38,746 nt of DNA from Nitrosomonas sp. (GTDB lineage Bacteria > Pseudomonadota > Gammaproteobacteria > Burkholderiales > Nitrosomonadaceae). How positions within the stretch are numbered: the first letter of the stretch is position 1; the number at the start of each line of letters is the position of its first letter. A program made the translations under genes and the position numbers. The notes below the pieces were generated by a model that saw only the letters and a program-made list of their open reading frames with translations, was not told where the DNA came from and did not search any database. The stretch is from positions 1 to 38,746 of the forward strand of contig NZ_JAKFWH010000063.1 in assembly GCF_021731985.1 (NCBI RefSeq). Reading direction: 5' to 3'. Below, one piece after another: positions 9,560-18,382 of this stretch.

Positions 9560-9991
9560 ATGTACTTGAATTCAATTAAATCAGCGACGGGTTCTAAAAA
9601 AACTAAGTTAAGAGTAGGAAGAGGCATGGGTTCAGGGATTGGTAAAACTTGTGGCAGAGGTCATAAAGGTCAAAAATCACGAGCTGGTGGTTTTCATAAA
9701 GTAGGCTTCGAAGGAGGACAAATGCCAATCCAAAGAAGATTGCCAAAACGGGGTTTCTGCATAATAAATGGATATAAACCTTCCGAATTGAAACTTTCCG
9801 ATTTGAATATTTTGCCAGAAAACGATATAAATCTTGCTACTTTAAAGAAATATAGATTAATCTCAAATAGAATAACAAAAGTAAAGATTTTGAATACCGG
9901 AATTTGTGATAGGTTGTTTAACATAAATGGAATACTTGTTACTGGCGGTGCCAAAATGGCAATAGAAGAAAATGGCGGCTCTATTACATAG
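9560..9991 (+). CDS. rplO: 50S ribosomal protein L15
   Basis: L15 is a large-subunit assembly protein with a long glycine- and lysine-rich N-terminal extension. The ATG at 9560 gives MYLNSIKSATGSKKTKLRVG, the family start, and a 143-residue product. A GTG at 9545 that overlaps rpmD would add five residues and cannot be excluded. RGMGSGIGKTCGRGHKGQKS and FEGGQMPIQRRLPKRGF are diagnostic. No clear ribosome-binding site precedes either start, which fits coupling to rpmD. Confidence 0.95.
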   Translation: MYLNSIKSATGSKKTKLRVGRGMGSGIGKTCGRGHKGQKSRAGGFHKVGFEGGQMPIQRRLPKRGFCIINGYKPSELKLSDLNILPENDINLATLKKYRLISNRITKVKILNTGICDRLFNINGILVTGGAKMAIEENGGSIT

Positions 9992-10008
9992 AAGTATAAG
10001 GATATAAA

Positions 10009-11340
10009 TTGGCTATAAAAGGAACAACAGTTAAACCAGTTGATAAATTTGCTGATCTCAAACGTCGTTTGTGGTTTCTATTGCTAGCATTGATTGTTTA
10101 CAGAATAGGAGCGCATGTGCCGGTGCCTGGTATAGATCCAGTCACTCTAAAAGAATTATTTGACTCGCAGGAAAGTAGTGTGTTGGGAATGTTTAATATG
10201 TTTTCTGGCGGAGCACTTTCAAGGTTTTCTATCTTTGCACTTGGTATAATGCCGTATATATCGGCTTCAATCATTATGCAATTAGGAACAGTGGCAATTC
10301 CTTATCTTGAGGCGCTAAAGAAAGAGGGGGAAAGTGGTCGAAGAAAAATAACACAATATACTCGATATGGCACATTAGCGTTAGCATTAGTGCAAAGTTA
10401 TGGAATTTCTGTTGCCCTTCAATCCCAGCCGGGTTTAGTTATTCAGCCTGGTGGTATGTTCGTACTTACTACTGTCATTACGTTGGTTACAGGTACGATT
10501 TTTTTGATGTGGTTAGGGGAACAAATCACAGAGCGCGGTATAGGAAATGGCATTTCGTTAATTATTTTTGCAGGAATTGCAGCTGGATTACCAAGTGCAA
10601 TAGGTGGAACTTTAGATCTAGTGAGCACTGGTTCTATGCATTTTCTTGTGGCATTGGGTATTTTTCTTGCAGCTGCATTGGTTACTGCATTTGTTGTCTT
10701 TGTTGAGAAAGGACAAAGACGAATTTTAGTTAATTATGCTAAACGCCAGGTTGGGCAGAAGATATATGGAGGGCAGAGTTCACATTTGCCGTTAAAGCTC
10801 AATATGGCTGGTGTTATACCCCCTATTTTCGCTTCAAGTATCATTTTATTTCCTGCCACTTTAGCAGGATGGTTTGCAAGTGGAGACTCCATGACATGGT
10901 TAAAGGATATTAGTGGAGCATTATCCCCCGGCCAACCCATATATGTAATTCTTTATGCTGTAATGATTATATTCTTCTGTTTTTTTTATACAGCTCTTGT
11001 TTTTAATCCAAAAGAAACAGCTGATAATCTTAAGAAAAGTGGAGCATTTATACCAGGTATTAGACCCGGAGAACAGACTACAAGATATATAGAAAGGATA
11101 ATGTTGCGTTTAACTCTTACTGGTTCGATATATGTGACGCTTGTATGTTTATTACCTGAATTCTTAATTCTTAAATGGAATGTACCGTTCTATTTTGGCG
11201 GTACTTCATTATTAATTATTGTAATCGTAACTATGGATTTTATGTCGCAGATTCAATCGCATGTTATGTCTTCACAGTATGATAGCTTATTGAAAAAAGC
11301 TAATTTTAAAACAGGCAGTGGAAAACTACCTGCAAGATAA
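10009..11340 (+). CDS. secY: Protein translocase subunit SecY
   Basis: SecY forms the protein-conducting channel of the inner membrane with SecE and SecG. It starts with TTG at 10009, preceded by AAGGA, and gives 443 residues, the family length. The product shows the expected ten hydrophobic segments. Visible family sequences are [11 protein letters not shown] in the first periplasmic plug region, [14 protein letters not shown], the cytoplasmic loop [21 protein letters not shown] stretch ([19 protein letters not shown]) and the ribosome-contact segment [18 protein letters not shown]. It lies between rplO and infA, as is usual in betaproteobacteria. Confidence 0.98.
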   Translation: MAIKGTTVKPVDKFADLKRRLWFLLLALIVYRIGAHVPVPGIDPVTLKELFDSQESSVLGMFNMFSGGALSRFSIFALGIMPYISASIIMQLGTVAIPYLEALKKEGESGRRKITQYTRYGTLALALVQSYGISVALQSQPGLVIQPGGMFVLTTVITLVTGTIFLMWLGEQITERGIGNGISLIIFAGIAAGLPSAIGGTLDLVSTGSMHFLVALGIFLAAALVTAFVVFVEKGQRRILVNYAKRQVGQKIYGGQSSHLPLKLNMAGVIPPIFASSIILFPATLAGWFASGDSMTWLKDISGALSPGQPIYVILYAVMIIFFCFFYTALVFNPKETADNLKKSGAFIPGIRPGEQTTRYIERIMLRLTLTGSIYVTLVCLLPEFLILKWNVPFYFGGTSLLIIVIVTMDFMSQIQSHVMSSQYDSLLKKANFKTGSGKLPAR

Positions 11341-11357
11341 TTTAATTATGATAGTTA

Positions 11358-11576
11358 ATGGCTAAAGAAGACACGATACAGATGCAAGGTGAGATACTTG
11401 AAACGCTCCCTAATGCAACTTTTAAAGTAAAATTAGAAAATGGACATATTGTACTTGGCCATATATCAGGAAAGATGCGTATGCACTATATACGAATATT
11501 ACCGGGTGATAAAGTTACAGTAGACTTAACACCTTATGATTTAACGAGAGCAAGAATCACATTTAGAGCGAAATAA
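11358..11576 (+). CDS. infA: Translation initiation factor IF-1
   Basis: IF-1 binds the ribosomal A site during initiation together with IF-2 and IF-3. The 72-residue product is a single OB-fold domain of exact family length, with [20 protein letters not shown] and [20 protein letters not shown] and the end [14 protein letters not shown]. It follows secY by 17 nt and precedes rpmJ. A location inside the ribosomal cluster between secY and rpmJ is common in betaproteobacteria. Confidence 0.98.
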   Translation: MAKEDTIQMQGEILETLPNATFKVKLENGHIVLGHISGKMRMHYIRILPGDKVTVDLTPYDLTRARITFRAK

Positions 11577-11634
11577 TTTCAATAATTAGATCGCATTAAC
11601 AAAATATTCACTATCGATTTATGGAATTTTTATA

Positions 11635-11748
11635 ATGAAAGTAAATGCATCTGTAAAGAAATTTTGTAGAAACTGCAAAATAATACGCCGTAATCGGGTC
11701 GTTCGAGTGATTTGTACTGATCCTAGACATAAGCAAAGACAAGGCTAA
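11635..11748 (+). CDS. rpmJ: 50S ribosomal protein L36, zinc-binding form
   Basis: L36 is the smallest large-subunit protein and helps organise 23S rRNA late in assembly. The 37-residue product reads from the ATG at 11635: [19 protein letters not shown], then [17 protein letters not shown]. Cys11, Cys14, Cys27 and His32 form the classic zinc ribbon, so this is the zinc-containing type. It lies 58 nt after infA and 38 nt before rpsM, the conserved place for the gene. Confidence 0.97.
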   Translation: MKVNASVKKFCRNCKIIRRNRVVRVICTDPRHKQRQG

Positions 11749-11786
11749 TTGTAATAAATTTTGTATATAAGAGACAGGGAAATTAA

Positions 11787-12146
11787 ATGGCGCGTATAGC
11801 TGGCGTAAATATACCCAATCATCAGCATGTAGGAATCGCTCTTACTGCAATTTATGGTATCGGTAGATCCAGTTCTAAAAATATATGTAGTGTAGTTGGC
11901 ATCGAAACTGATAAAAAATTGAAAGATTTATCTGAAGAGCAGATTGATCAATTACGAGATCATATTTCAAAGCTTACAATCGAGGGTGATTTACGTCGAG
12001 AAATATCTATGAATATTAAGAGGTTAATGGATCTTGGCTGTTATAGAGGATTGCGGCACAGACGAGGTTTACCGGTACGAGGTCAACGTACTCGAACTAA
12101 TGCAAGAACGCGGAAGGGGCCACGTAAAGCAGTACGTGCAAGATAA
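11787..12146 (+). CDS. rpsM: 30S ribosomal protein S13
   Basis: S13 is a head protein that contacts the P-site tRNA and bridges to the large subunit. The 119-residue product starts [20 protein letters not shown] and has the conserved [18 protein letters not shown] followed by the basic tail [16 protein letters not shown]. An AGACAGGG ribosome-binding region lies upstream. It opens the alpha block (rpsM-rpsK-rpsD-rpoA-rplQ). Confidence 0.98.
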   Translation: MARIAGVNIPNHQHVGIALTAIYGIGRSSSKNICSVVGIETDKKLKDLSEEQIDQLRDHISKLTIEGDLRREISMNIKRLMDLGCYRGLRHRRGLPVRGQRTRTNARTRKGPRKAVRAR

Positions 12147-12196
12147 AAATTTTAGTTTAATTCAGATATGCAATATTAAAAAGGAATTTATTTTCC

Positions 12197-12586
12197 ATGG
12201 TCAAGGTCGCTACAAGAGTTCGTAAGAAGATTAAGAAAAATGTGTCGGAAGGAATAGCACATATTCATGCTTCATTTAACAATACTATTATTACTATAAC
12301 TGATAGGCAGGGTAATGCATTATCATGGGCTACTTCAGGCGGAGCAGGTTTTAAAGGGTCTCGAAAAAGCACACCCTTTGCTGCTCAAGTCGCTGCAGAA
12401 AATGCAAGTAAAATTGCGATAGAATGTGGTGTGAAGAACCTTGAGGTCAGAGTTAAGGGACCCGGTCCTGGGCGTGATTCTGCAGTAAGGGCTTTAAATT
12501 CAGCTGGATTTAAAATTACAAGTATTTCGGATGTAACACCAGTTCCGCATAATGGTTGTCGTCCACCAAAAAAACGTCGTATTTGA
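12197..12586 (+). CDS. rpsK: 30S ribosomal protein S11
   Basis: S11 forms part of the small-subunit platform near the E site. The 129-residue product has [20 protein letters not shown], the segment [20 protein letters not shown] and [19 protein letters not shown], and ends [17 protein letters not shown]. The conserved Asn-Gly in the last segment (HNGCRPPK) is the site known for isoaspartate formation in E. coli. AAGG lies about 12 nt before the start. The gene is intact. Confidence 0.98.
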   Translation: MVKVATRVRKKIKKNVSEGIAHIHASFNNTIITITDRQGNALSWATSGGAGFKGSRKSTPFAAQVAAENASKIAIECGVKNLEVRVKGPGPGRDSAVRALNSAGFKITSISDVTPVPHNGCRPPKKRRI

Positions 12587-12596
12587 GGAGAGTACG

Positions 12597-13223
12597 TTGG
12601 CTAGAAATCTTGAACCAAAATGTAAGCAATGTCGACGCGAAGGCGAGAAGCTTTTCTTAAAAGGCGAAAAATGTTTTACTGATAAGTGTGCGATTGAAAG
12701 GAGAAATTACCCTCCAGGTCAACATGGTCAGAAAAAAGGTAGATTATCTGATTATGGTGGTCAGCTACGCGAGAAACAGAAGATTAGAAAGATATATGGA
12801 ATTCTCGAAAGACAATTCCGTAATATCTATAAATCAGCTGATCAGCAACGTGGTGTAACTGGCGATAATTTGCTGCAGTTATTGGAGAGCCGTCTTGATA
12901 ATGTAGCATTTCATATGGGATTCGGTTCATCTCGATCAGAAGCGAGACAAATTGTTAGACACAACTGTATTTTAGTGAATGGACAGCGTGTAAATATTCC
13001 AGCTTATTTAGTTAAGGCAGGGGATACTATCGAGATTGCTAAGAATGCTAAAGAACAACTACGAATAAAATCTTCGATAGAAGCAGCTGATAGACGAAAT
13101 TTTCCAGCTTGGATTGAAATGAACGTTAAAGAAATGAAGGGAATCTTTAAATCTAAGCCTGAACGATCGGAACTACCTGCAACAATTAATGAATCCTTAG
13201 TTGTAGAATTGTATTCTAAGTAA
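12597..13223 (+). CDS. rpsD: 30S ribosomal protein S4, zinc-binding type
   Basis: S4 initiates small-subunit assembly and, in E. coli, represses the alpha operon. The start is the TTG at 12597, giving [12 protein letters not shown], just after a strong GAGGAGA ribosome-binding site. Upstream in-frame codons lie inside rpsK. The 208-residue product has four cysteines at residues 9, 12, 26 and 31, the spacing of the zinc-binding S4 known from Thermus thermophilus. An S4 RNA-binding domain follows ([20 protein letters not shown], then [20 protein letters not shown]). Length is normal. Confidence 0.97.
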   Translation: MARNLEPKCKQCRREGEKLFLKGEKCFTDKCAIERRNYPPGQHGQKKGRLSDYGGQLREKQKIRKIYGILERQFRNIYKSADQQRGVTGDNLLQLLESRLDNVAFHMGFGSSRSEARQIVRHNCILVNGQRVNIPAYLVKAGDTIEIAKNAKEQLRIKSSIEAADRRNFPAWIEMNVKEMKGIFKSKPERSELPATINESLVVELYSK

Positions 13224-13262
13224 AATAAATTATTGGTTAGCTTTTAGCTAAAGGACATTACT

Positions 13263-14267
13263 ATGCAAGGTAATGAATTACTAACACCACGTATTATTGA
13301 TGTTCAAAATATATCGCCTCTACATGCTAAAGTCATTATGGAACCTTTTGAAAGAGGATACGGCCATACTTTGGGAAATGCGTTAAGACGGATACTTCTG
13401 TCCTCGATGACAGGATTTGCTCCTACCGAGGTTAAAATTGCTGGTGTAGTTCATGAGTACTCTGCACTTGATGGAGTACAAGAAGACATTGTAGATATAT
13501 TGCTGAATATTAAGGGAATAGTTTTGAAGCTTCATAATAATGATGAAGCTATCATTTCATTAAAGAAAACCGGAAAATGTGTTGTTACAGCTGGCGATAT
13601 TGAAGTTGGTCATGATGTAGAGATACTGAACCCTGATCATGTGATAGCACATCTAACGGCTGATGGAAAGATTGATATTCAACTTAAAGTAGAAAGGGGA
13701 ATAGGATACGTTCCAGCTACAGTAAGAAAGAATAAAAATGTTGAAACTAGCATTGGGACAATCTTACTTGATGCATCATTTAGTCCTATTAGACGTGTTA
13801 GTTATACGGTCGAAAGCGCACGTGTCGAACAACGAACTGACCTTGATAAATTAGTAATGGATTTGGAAACTAATGGTGTTGTCGAACCCGAAGAGGCTAT
13901 TCGATTTGCTGCACGGGTTTTGGTACAGCAGCTATCTGTGTTTGCTGATTTAGAGAGCACACCTATTCCTAAAGAACAGCCACAAGTACCGCAAATTGAC
14001 CCGATATTGTTGCGTCCTGTTGACGACTTGGAGCTCACTGTAAGATCCGCCAACTGTCTAAAAGTTGAGAATATTTATTATATTGGTGATCTAATACAGC
14101 GAACGGAAGCTGAACTTTTACGAACACCTAATTTGGGAAGAAAATCATTAAATGAAATAAAAGAGGTTCTTGCCTCTCGTGAGCTAACTCTAGGAATGAA
14201 GCTGGACAATTGGCCGCCGGCAAATCTTGATAATCTTGCTAAGGATTCAAATCATGCGCCACAATAA
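13263..14267 (+). CDS. rpoA: RNA polymerase alpha subunit
   Basis: The alpha subunit dimerises to start RNA polymerase assembly and contacts activators and UP elements. The 334-residue product has the N-terminal assembly domain with [20 protein letters not shown] and [20 protein letters not shown]. An acidic and proline-rich linker around residues 235-250 is followed by a C-terminal domain with [20 protein letters not shown] (containing the 265-type Arg) and [22 protein letters not shown] precedes the ATG. It overlaps rplQ by 14 nt. The sequence is complete, so Crp/Fnr-type activators could contact the C-terminal domain as in other proteobacteria. Confidence 0.98.
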   Translation: MQGNELLTPRIIDVQNISPLHAKVIMEPFERGYGHTLGNALRRILLSSMTGFAPTEVKIAGVVHEYSALDGVQEDIVDILLNIKGIVLKLHNNDEAIISLKKTGKCVVTAGDIEVGHDVEILNPDHVIAHLTADGKIDIQLKVERGIGYVPATVRKNKNVETSIGTILLDASFSPIRRVSYTVESARVEQRTDLDKLVMDLETNGVVEPEEAIRFAARVLVQQLSVFADLESTPIPKEQPQVPQIDPILLRPVDDLELTVRSANCLKVENIYYIGDLIQRTEAELLRTPNLGRKSLNEIKEVLASRELTLGMKLDNWPPANLDNLAKDSNHAPQ

Positions 14268-14652
14268 CGCATTAAGGAAATTAAATCGTTCTAGTAGTCA
14301 CAGGGCGGCTATGTTTCGCAATATGAGTAACTCTCTTTTGCGACATGAAGTTATTAAAACAACACTTCCAAAAGCTAAAGAGCTAAGAAGATATGTTGAG
14401 CCCGTTATAACTTTAGGTAAAAATCCATCACTCTCCAATCGACGATTGGCTTTTAATAGACTGCGTGATCGTGAGAATGTTACAAAACTTTTTATCGAAT
14501 TAGGCCCTCGCTATATTGCAAGGCCAGGTGGATATATTAGAATTCTCAAATATGGGTATAGAAAAGGAGATAATGCACCTATGGCACTTGTAGAGCTTGT
14601 TGATAGACCTGTAGAAAAGCTAACATCAAATCCTGAGGAAACTGAGAATTAA
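14254..14652 (+). CDS. rplQ: 50S ribosomal protein L17
   Basis: L17 is a large-subunit protein at the tunnel exit face. The start is the ATG at 14254 ([19 protein letters not shown]), inside the last codons of rpoA with 14 nt overlap; upstream in-frame codons are not part of the family sequence. The 132-residue product has [20 protein letters not shown] and [16 protein letters not shown]. It is the last gene of the ribosomal cluster. Confidence 0.97.
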   Translation: MRHNNALRKLNRSSSHRAAMFRNMSNSLLRHEVIKTTLPKAKELRRYVEPVITLGKNPSLSNRRLAFNRLRDRENVTKLFIELGPRYIARPGGYIRILKYGYRKGDNAPMALVELVDRPVEKLTSNPEETEN

Positions 14653-14720
14653 TAATTATTCCTTATTTTAATTAATAGAAGAATATTTACTCATTTGAGT
14701 ATGTAGTAATTTAGTTGGGA

Positions 14721-14726
14721 TATAAT
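14721..14726 (+). promoter_or_regulatory. Possible -10 element for birA
   Basis: A perfect TATAAT stands in the 79-100 nt between rplQ and birA. TTGAGT at 14695-14700 is the best -35 match but the 20-nt spacer is too long for a strong promoter. If it is used, transcription would start near 14733 and translation of birA must begin at the ATG at 14753, not at the upstream TTG at 14732. Confidence 0.35.
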
Positions 14727-14752
14727 CATTATTGGATTTTGTACCGTTATGT

Positions 14753-15742
14753 ATGAATCAGAGAACATTATCTATTCTTCGGCTTTTAAAGGACGGACAA
14801 TTTCAGAGTGGTGAATATTTAGCGGGAAAGCTTCATTGTAAACGTGCAACTATATCGCGGGCATTAAAAAATATCGACTCTTATGGAGTTGAAATAGTTA
14901 AGATCCGTGGACGAGGTTACCGTTGGATTAATCCAATTTTATATTTGAACAGAGACTTAATTCTTAATTGTTCTTCAATAGATCCAAGAAAATTCAATAT
15001 AACTCTTTTTGATACCATTGATTCTACTAACACTTTTCTATTAAATAATTTAGAAAATGGAATGATAGATAACAACTGTGTACCAGTTGTTGCTACAGAG
15101 TATCAAACAAATGGACGTGGTCGTGCAGGAAGATTATGGCATAGCGGATTTGGCGACAGTCTTACCTTCTCTTTCGGATGGCGGTTCGATCAAGGCGTAT
15201 CTGCGCTATCGGGGCTAAGTTTGATAATTGGTATTGCAGTAATACGTGTTTTACGATCCTTCTCAATTAGTTGCGTTAATCTTAAATGGCCTAATGATAT
15301 ATTGTACGATAACAAGAAGCTTGCTGGTATATTAATTGAACTTCGTGGTGAAATATTTGGCCCTTCTTATGCAATAATTGGCATTGGCATTAATTTTAAG
15401 CTCTCTGATATTACTAATTCTTTTATAAATCAAGAAATTACTGATTTATCATCAATCTCTGATGCCTATTTAGATCGTAATCAAATCTTAAGTGCACTAC
15501 TCACTGAATTTCTGAATATTCTGCCTGTATTTGTAGATTACGGCTTCGCATATTTTCAGAAGGAATGGATCAGCTATCATGCTTTTGAAAGACAGGCAGT
15601 TAGTTTGATATTGCCTAATGGTAGTGTCATTGTAGGCACGTTTGATGGCGTGATGGAAGATGGTTCTATTTGTTTAATGACTTCTTCGGGAAGAAAATCC
15701 TACCATGTAGGCGATATTTCTATCCGTCTGAACTCCCTTTGA
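14753..15742 (+). CDS. birA: Bifunctional biotin-protein ligase and biotin operon repressor
   Basis: BirA activates biotin to biotinoyl-AMP and attaches it to the biotin carboxyl carrier protein of acetyl-CoA carboxylase. With the ATG at 14753 the product is 329 residues; an in-frame TTG at 14732 would add seven. Residues 1-60 form a winged helix-turn-helix (SGEYLAGKLHCKRATISRAL), so repressor function is likely. The catalytic domain has the biotinoyl-AMP loop NGRGRAGRLWHSGFGDSLTF and LKWPNDILYDNKKLAGILIE with the conserved Trp-Pro-Asn and Lys. A C-terminal SH3-like domain is present. The biotin synthesis genes of its likely regulon lie 12 kb downstream. Confidence 0.95.
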   Translation: MNQRTLSILRLLKDGQFQSGEYLAGKLHCKRATISRALKNIDSYGVEIVKIRGRGYRWINPILYLNRDLILNCSSIDPRKFNITLFDTIDSTNTFLLNNLENGMIDNNCVPVVATEYQTNGRGRAGRLWHSGFGDSLTFSFGWRFDQGVSALSGLSLIIGIAVIRVLRSFSISCVNLKWPNDILYDNKKLAGILIELRGEIFGPSYAIIGIGINFKLSDITNSFINQEITDLSSISDAYLDRNQILSALLTEFLNILPVFVDYGFAYFQKEWISYHAFERQAVSLILPNGSVIVGTFDGVMEDGSICLMTSSGRKSYHVGDISIRLNSL

Positions 15743-15749
15743 GTAATTG

Positions 15750-16487
15750 ATGCCGCATATCCTTGCGATTGACTCTGGTAATTCATTCGTAAAATGGGGA
15801 TTGTTCAATCATGGTCGGTGTTTAAAACAAGGCAAGGTACAGTACGATAAGATACAAAATGTTAAAAACGATTTCAAAGAGCTGCAAGCACCAGGATCAA
15901 TTATTATTTCTCATGTTGCTCGTGCGGCAACAAAAAATCAAATCAGTGAGCAAATCTCAAGTTGGCCGGTAAAACCGCACTGGATTCGTTCCTGCGCATT
16001 CCAATGTGGAGTTTCTAATAGTTATTCCGATCCTGCTCAATTAGGTTGTGATCGTTGGGCCTCTTTAATAGCTGCTTGGGAAATGCAGCAGCAAGCTTGT
16101 TTAGTCATTAATGTCGGTACTGCAGTGACAATTGATGCGCTATCCCAGTCTGGAGAATTTCTTGGTGGTATCATTCTACCTGGTTTTCAACTGATGCTTA
16201 ATAGTCTCCAACTTGGTACTCAATTATTTAATGCTGATATGAGTACTTATGAAGACTTTCCTGTTAGCACTAACAGTGCGATACAGAGCGGTATAATACA
16301 TTCTGTAATAGGTGCTATTGAGCGCATGAATAATTTACTATCAATGAAGATAAATCAACCTGTAAAAACTAGCATTATCAGCGGGGGTGCGGCATCTTTA
16401 TTATTCCCTTTTATCAAGATTCCAATCAAAGCGATTGATAATTTGGTGCTGAAAGGGCTTGTTTTGATCGCTGAAGATTCTCTCTAA
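15750..16487 (+). CDS. coaX: Type III pantothenate kinase
   Basis: CoaX phosphorylates pantothenate, the first step of coenzyme A synthesis, and unlike CoaA is not feedback-inhibited by CoA. The ATG at 15750 is chosen over a TTG one codon earlier; the product is 245 residues. The N-terminal phosphate-binding motif is LAIDSGNSFVKWGLF. The pantothenate-site motif is LGCDRWASLIAAW, followed by LVINVGTAVTIDAL. All belong to the ASKHA fold. It follows birA by seven bases, and a birA-coaX pair is common in betaproteobacteria, so they are probably cotranscribed. Confidence 0.95.
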   Translation: MPHILAIDSGNSFVKWGLFNHGRCLKQGKVQYDKIQNVKNDFKELQAPGSIIISHVARAATKNQISEQISSWPVKPHWIRSCAFQCGVSNSYSDPAQLGCDRWASLIAAWEMQQQACLVINVGTAVTIDALSQSGEFLGGIILPGFQLMLNSLQLGTQLFNADMSTYEDFPVSTNSAIQSGIIHSVIGAIERMNNLLSMKINQPVKTSIISGGAASLLFPFIKIPIKAIDNLVLKGLVLIAEDSL

Positions 16488-16517
16488 TACATTGAGTTAT
16501 TATTTGATGAAAAGCTT

Positions 16518-17114
16518 ATGTCTCGATTTAACAATATAACCTTCTACACATCAGTCAATGATGTTCGAGATTTACCACAGCATACAGGCATTGAGATTGC
16601 TTTTGCCGGGCGATCTAATGCTGGAAAATCTAGCGCTATTAATACACTTACAAATCGAAGTCGTTTGGCTTTTGTTAGTAAAACACCTGGACGCACACAA
16701 TTAATTAATTATTTTCAACTAAATACAGATCAATTTTTTGTCGATTTACCTGGCTATGGTTATGCGAAGGTCCCAGATTCCATACGACAACACTGGCAAA
16801 ATTTATTGAGTGACTATCTGCAAACACGCCAGCCACTCAAAGGTTTGGTGCTAATAATGGATATTCGTCATCCCTTAAAACCTCTTGATATCAAAATGCT
16901 TGATTGGTTTGCACCTACTGGGAAAGCAATTCATATTTTACTAACAAAAGCTGACAAGATGAGTGCGCAGCGGGCAAATATTACCTTAAAGGACGTAGCG
17001 CTATATCTAAAGGGGGCTTACCCGCAATGCAGTGTTCAGTTATTTTCCAGCTTAGCAGCCACCGGCGTTGAAGATGCAACTACCGTCATTAGTGAATGGC
17101 TAGGTACTAATTAA
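16518..17114 (+). CDS. engB: Ribosome biogenesis GTPase EngB (YsxC/YihA)
   Basis: EngB is a small essential GTPase involved in maturation of the large ribosomal subunit. The 198-residue product has all GTPase motifs: G1 [16 protein letters not shown]2 with [14 protein letters not shown]3 [11 protein letters not shown] and G4 LTKADKM. Length is that of the family. It lies 30 nt after coaX in the same direction. Behind it is the 237-nt spacer to hemB that holds a minus-strand small RNA whose terminator points back toward this gene. Confidence 0.96.
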   Translation: MSRFNNITFYTSVNDVRDLPQHTGIEIAFAGRSNAGKSSAINTLTNRSRLAFVSKTPGRTQLINYFQLNTDQFFVDLPGYGYAKVPDSIRQHWQNLLSDYLQTRQPLKGLVLIMDIRHPLKPLDIKMLDWFAPTGKAIHILLTKADKMSAQRANITLKDVALYLKGAYPQCSVQLFSSLAATGVEDATTVISEWLGTN

Positions 17115-17162
17115 TTGCTAAGGGATAAATTTTTTACTTCGCTTTATGAGTTTCTAGAGAAG

Positions 17163-17200
17163 AAAAAAAGCCCCCGGTTAAAGGGGAGAAAAACCGGGGG
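17163..17200 (-). terminator. Rho-independent terminator of the minus-strand small RNA
   Basis: A 9-bp GC-rich stem, CCCCCGGTT (17171-17179) with AACCGGGGG (17192-17200), encloses a 12-nt loop. Read on the minus strand it is followed by C and seven T. Read on the plus strand it is followed by GAACTGCC, so it would not terminate engB transcription efficiently. Confidence 0.75.
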
Positions 17201-17266
17201 GAACTGCCTTAATATCACTTAAGACCCTGCCTCAGGGAGGAAAGACAGGGGGAACCACAATCAAGA
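17163..17266 (-). ncRNA. Probable anti-hemB-type small RNA with C-rich loops
   Basis: On the minus strand a TATAAA (positions 17278 to 17273) would place a start near 17266. The RNA would then contain two stem-loops. The first uses CCCTG/CAGGG arms (17225-17229 with 17246-17250) and a loop holding CCTCCC. The second is a 9-bp stem (17171-17179 with 17192-17200) with a loop holding CTCCCC, followed directly by a run of seven T (17169-17163), a complete Rho-independent terminator. On the plus strand no T run follows either stem, which favours the minus-strand reading. A betaproteobacterial structured element called hemB/anti-hemB is known at this place; assignment to it is from memory and unverified. 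The loops are complementary to Shine-Dalgarno sequences. Confidence 0.65.
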
Positions 17267-17327
17267 TGTCCGTTTATAAGAGAGTTCAATGTTTGAGTTA
17301 GTTCCCGAACAGTATTGTTTTTTCTAA

Positions 17328-18359
<1,032 letters not shown>

Positions 18360-18382
18360 TGCATTAAAGAGCAGGATTGATA

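Noticed and set aside
17163..17255. Plus-strand intrinsic terminator for engB or attenuator for hemB
   Set aside because: Neither hairpin is followed by a T run on the plus strand; the minus-strand reading has a perfect one.
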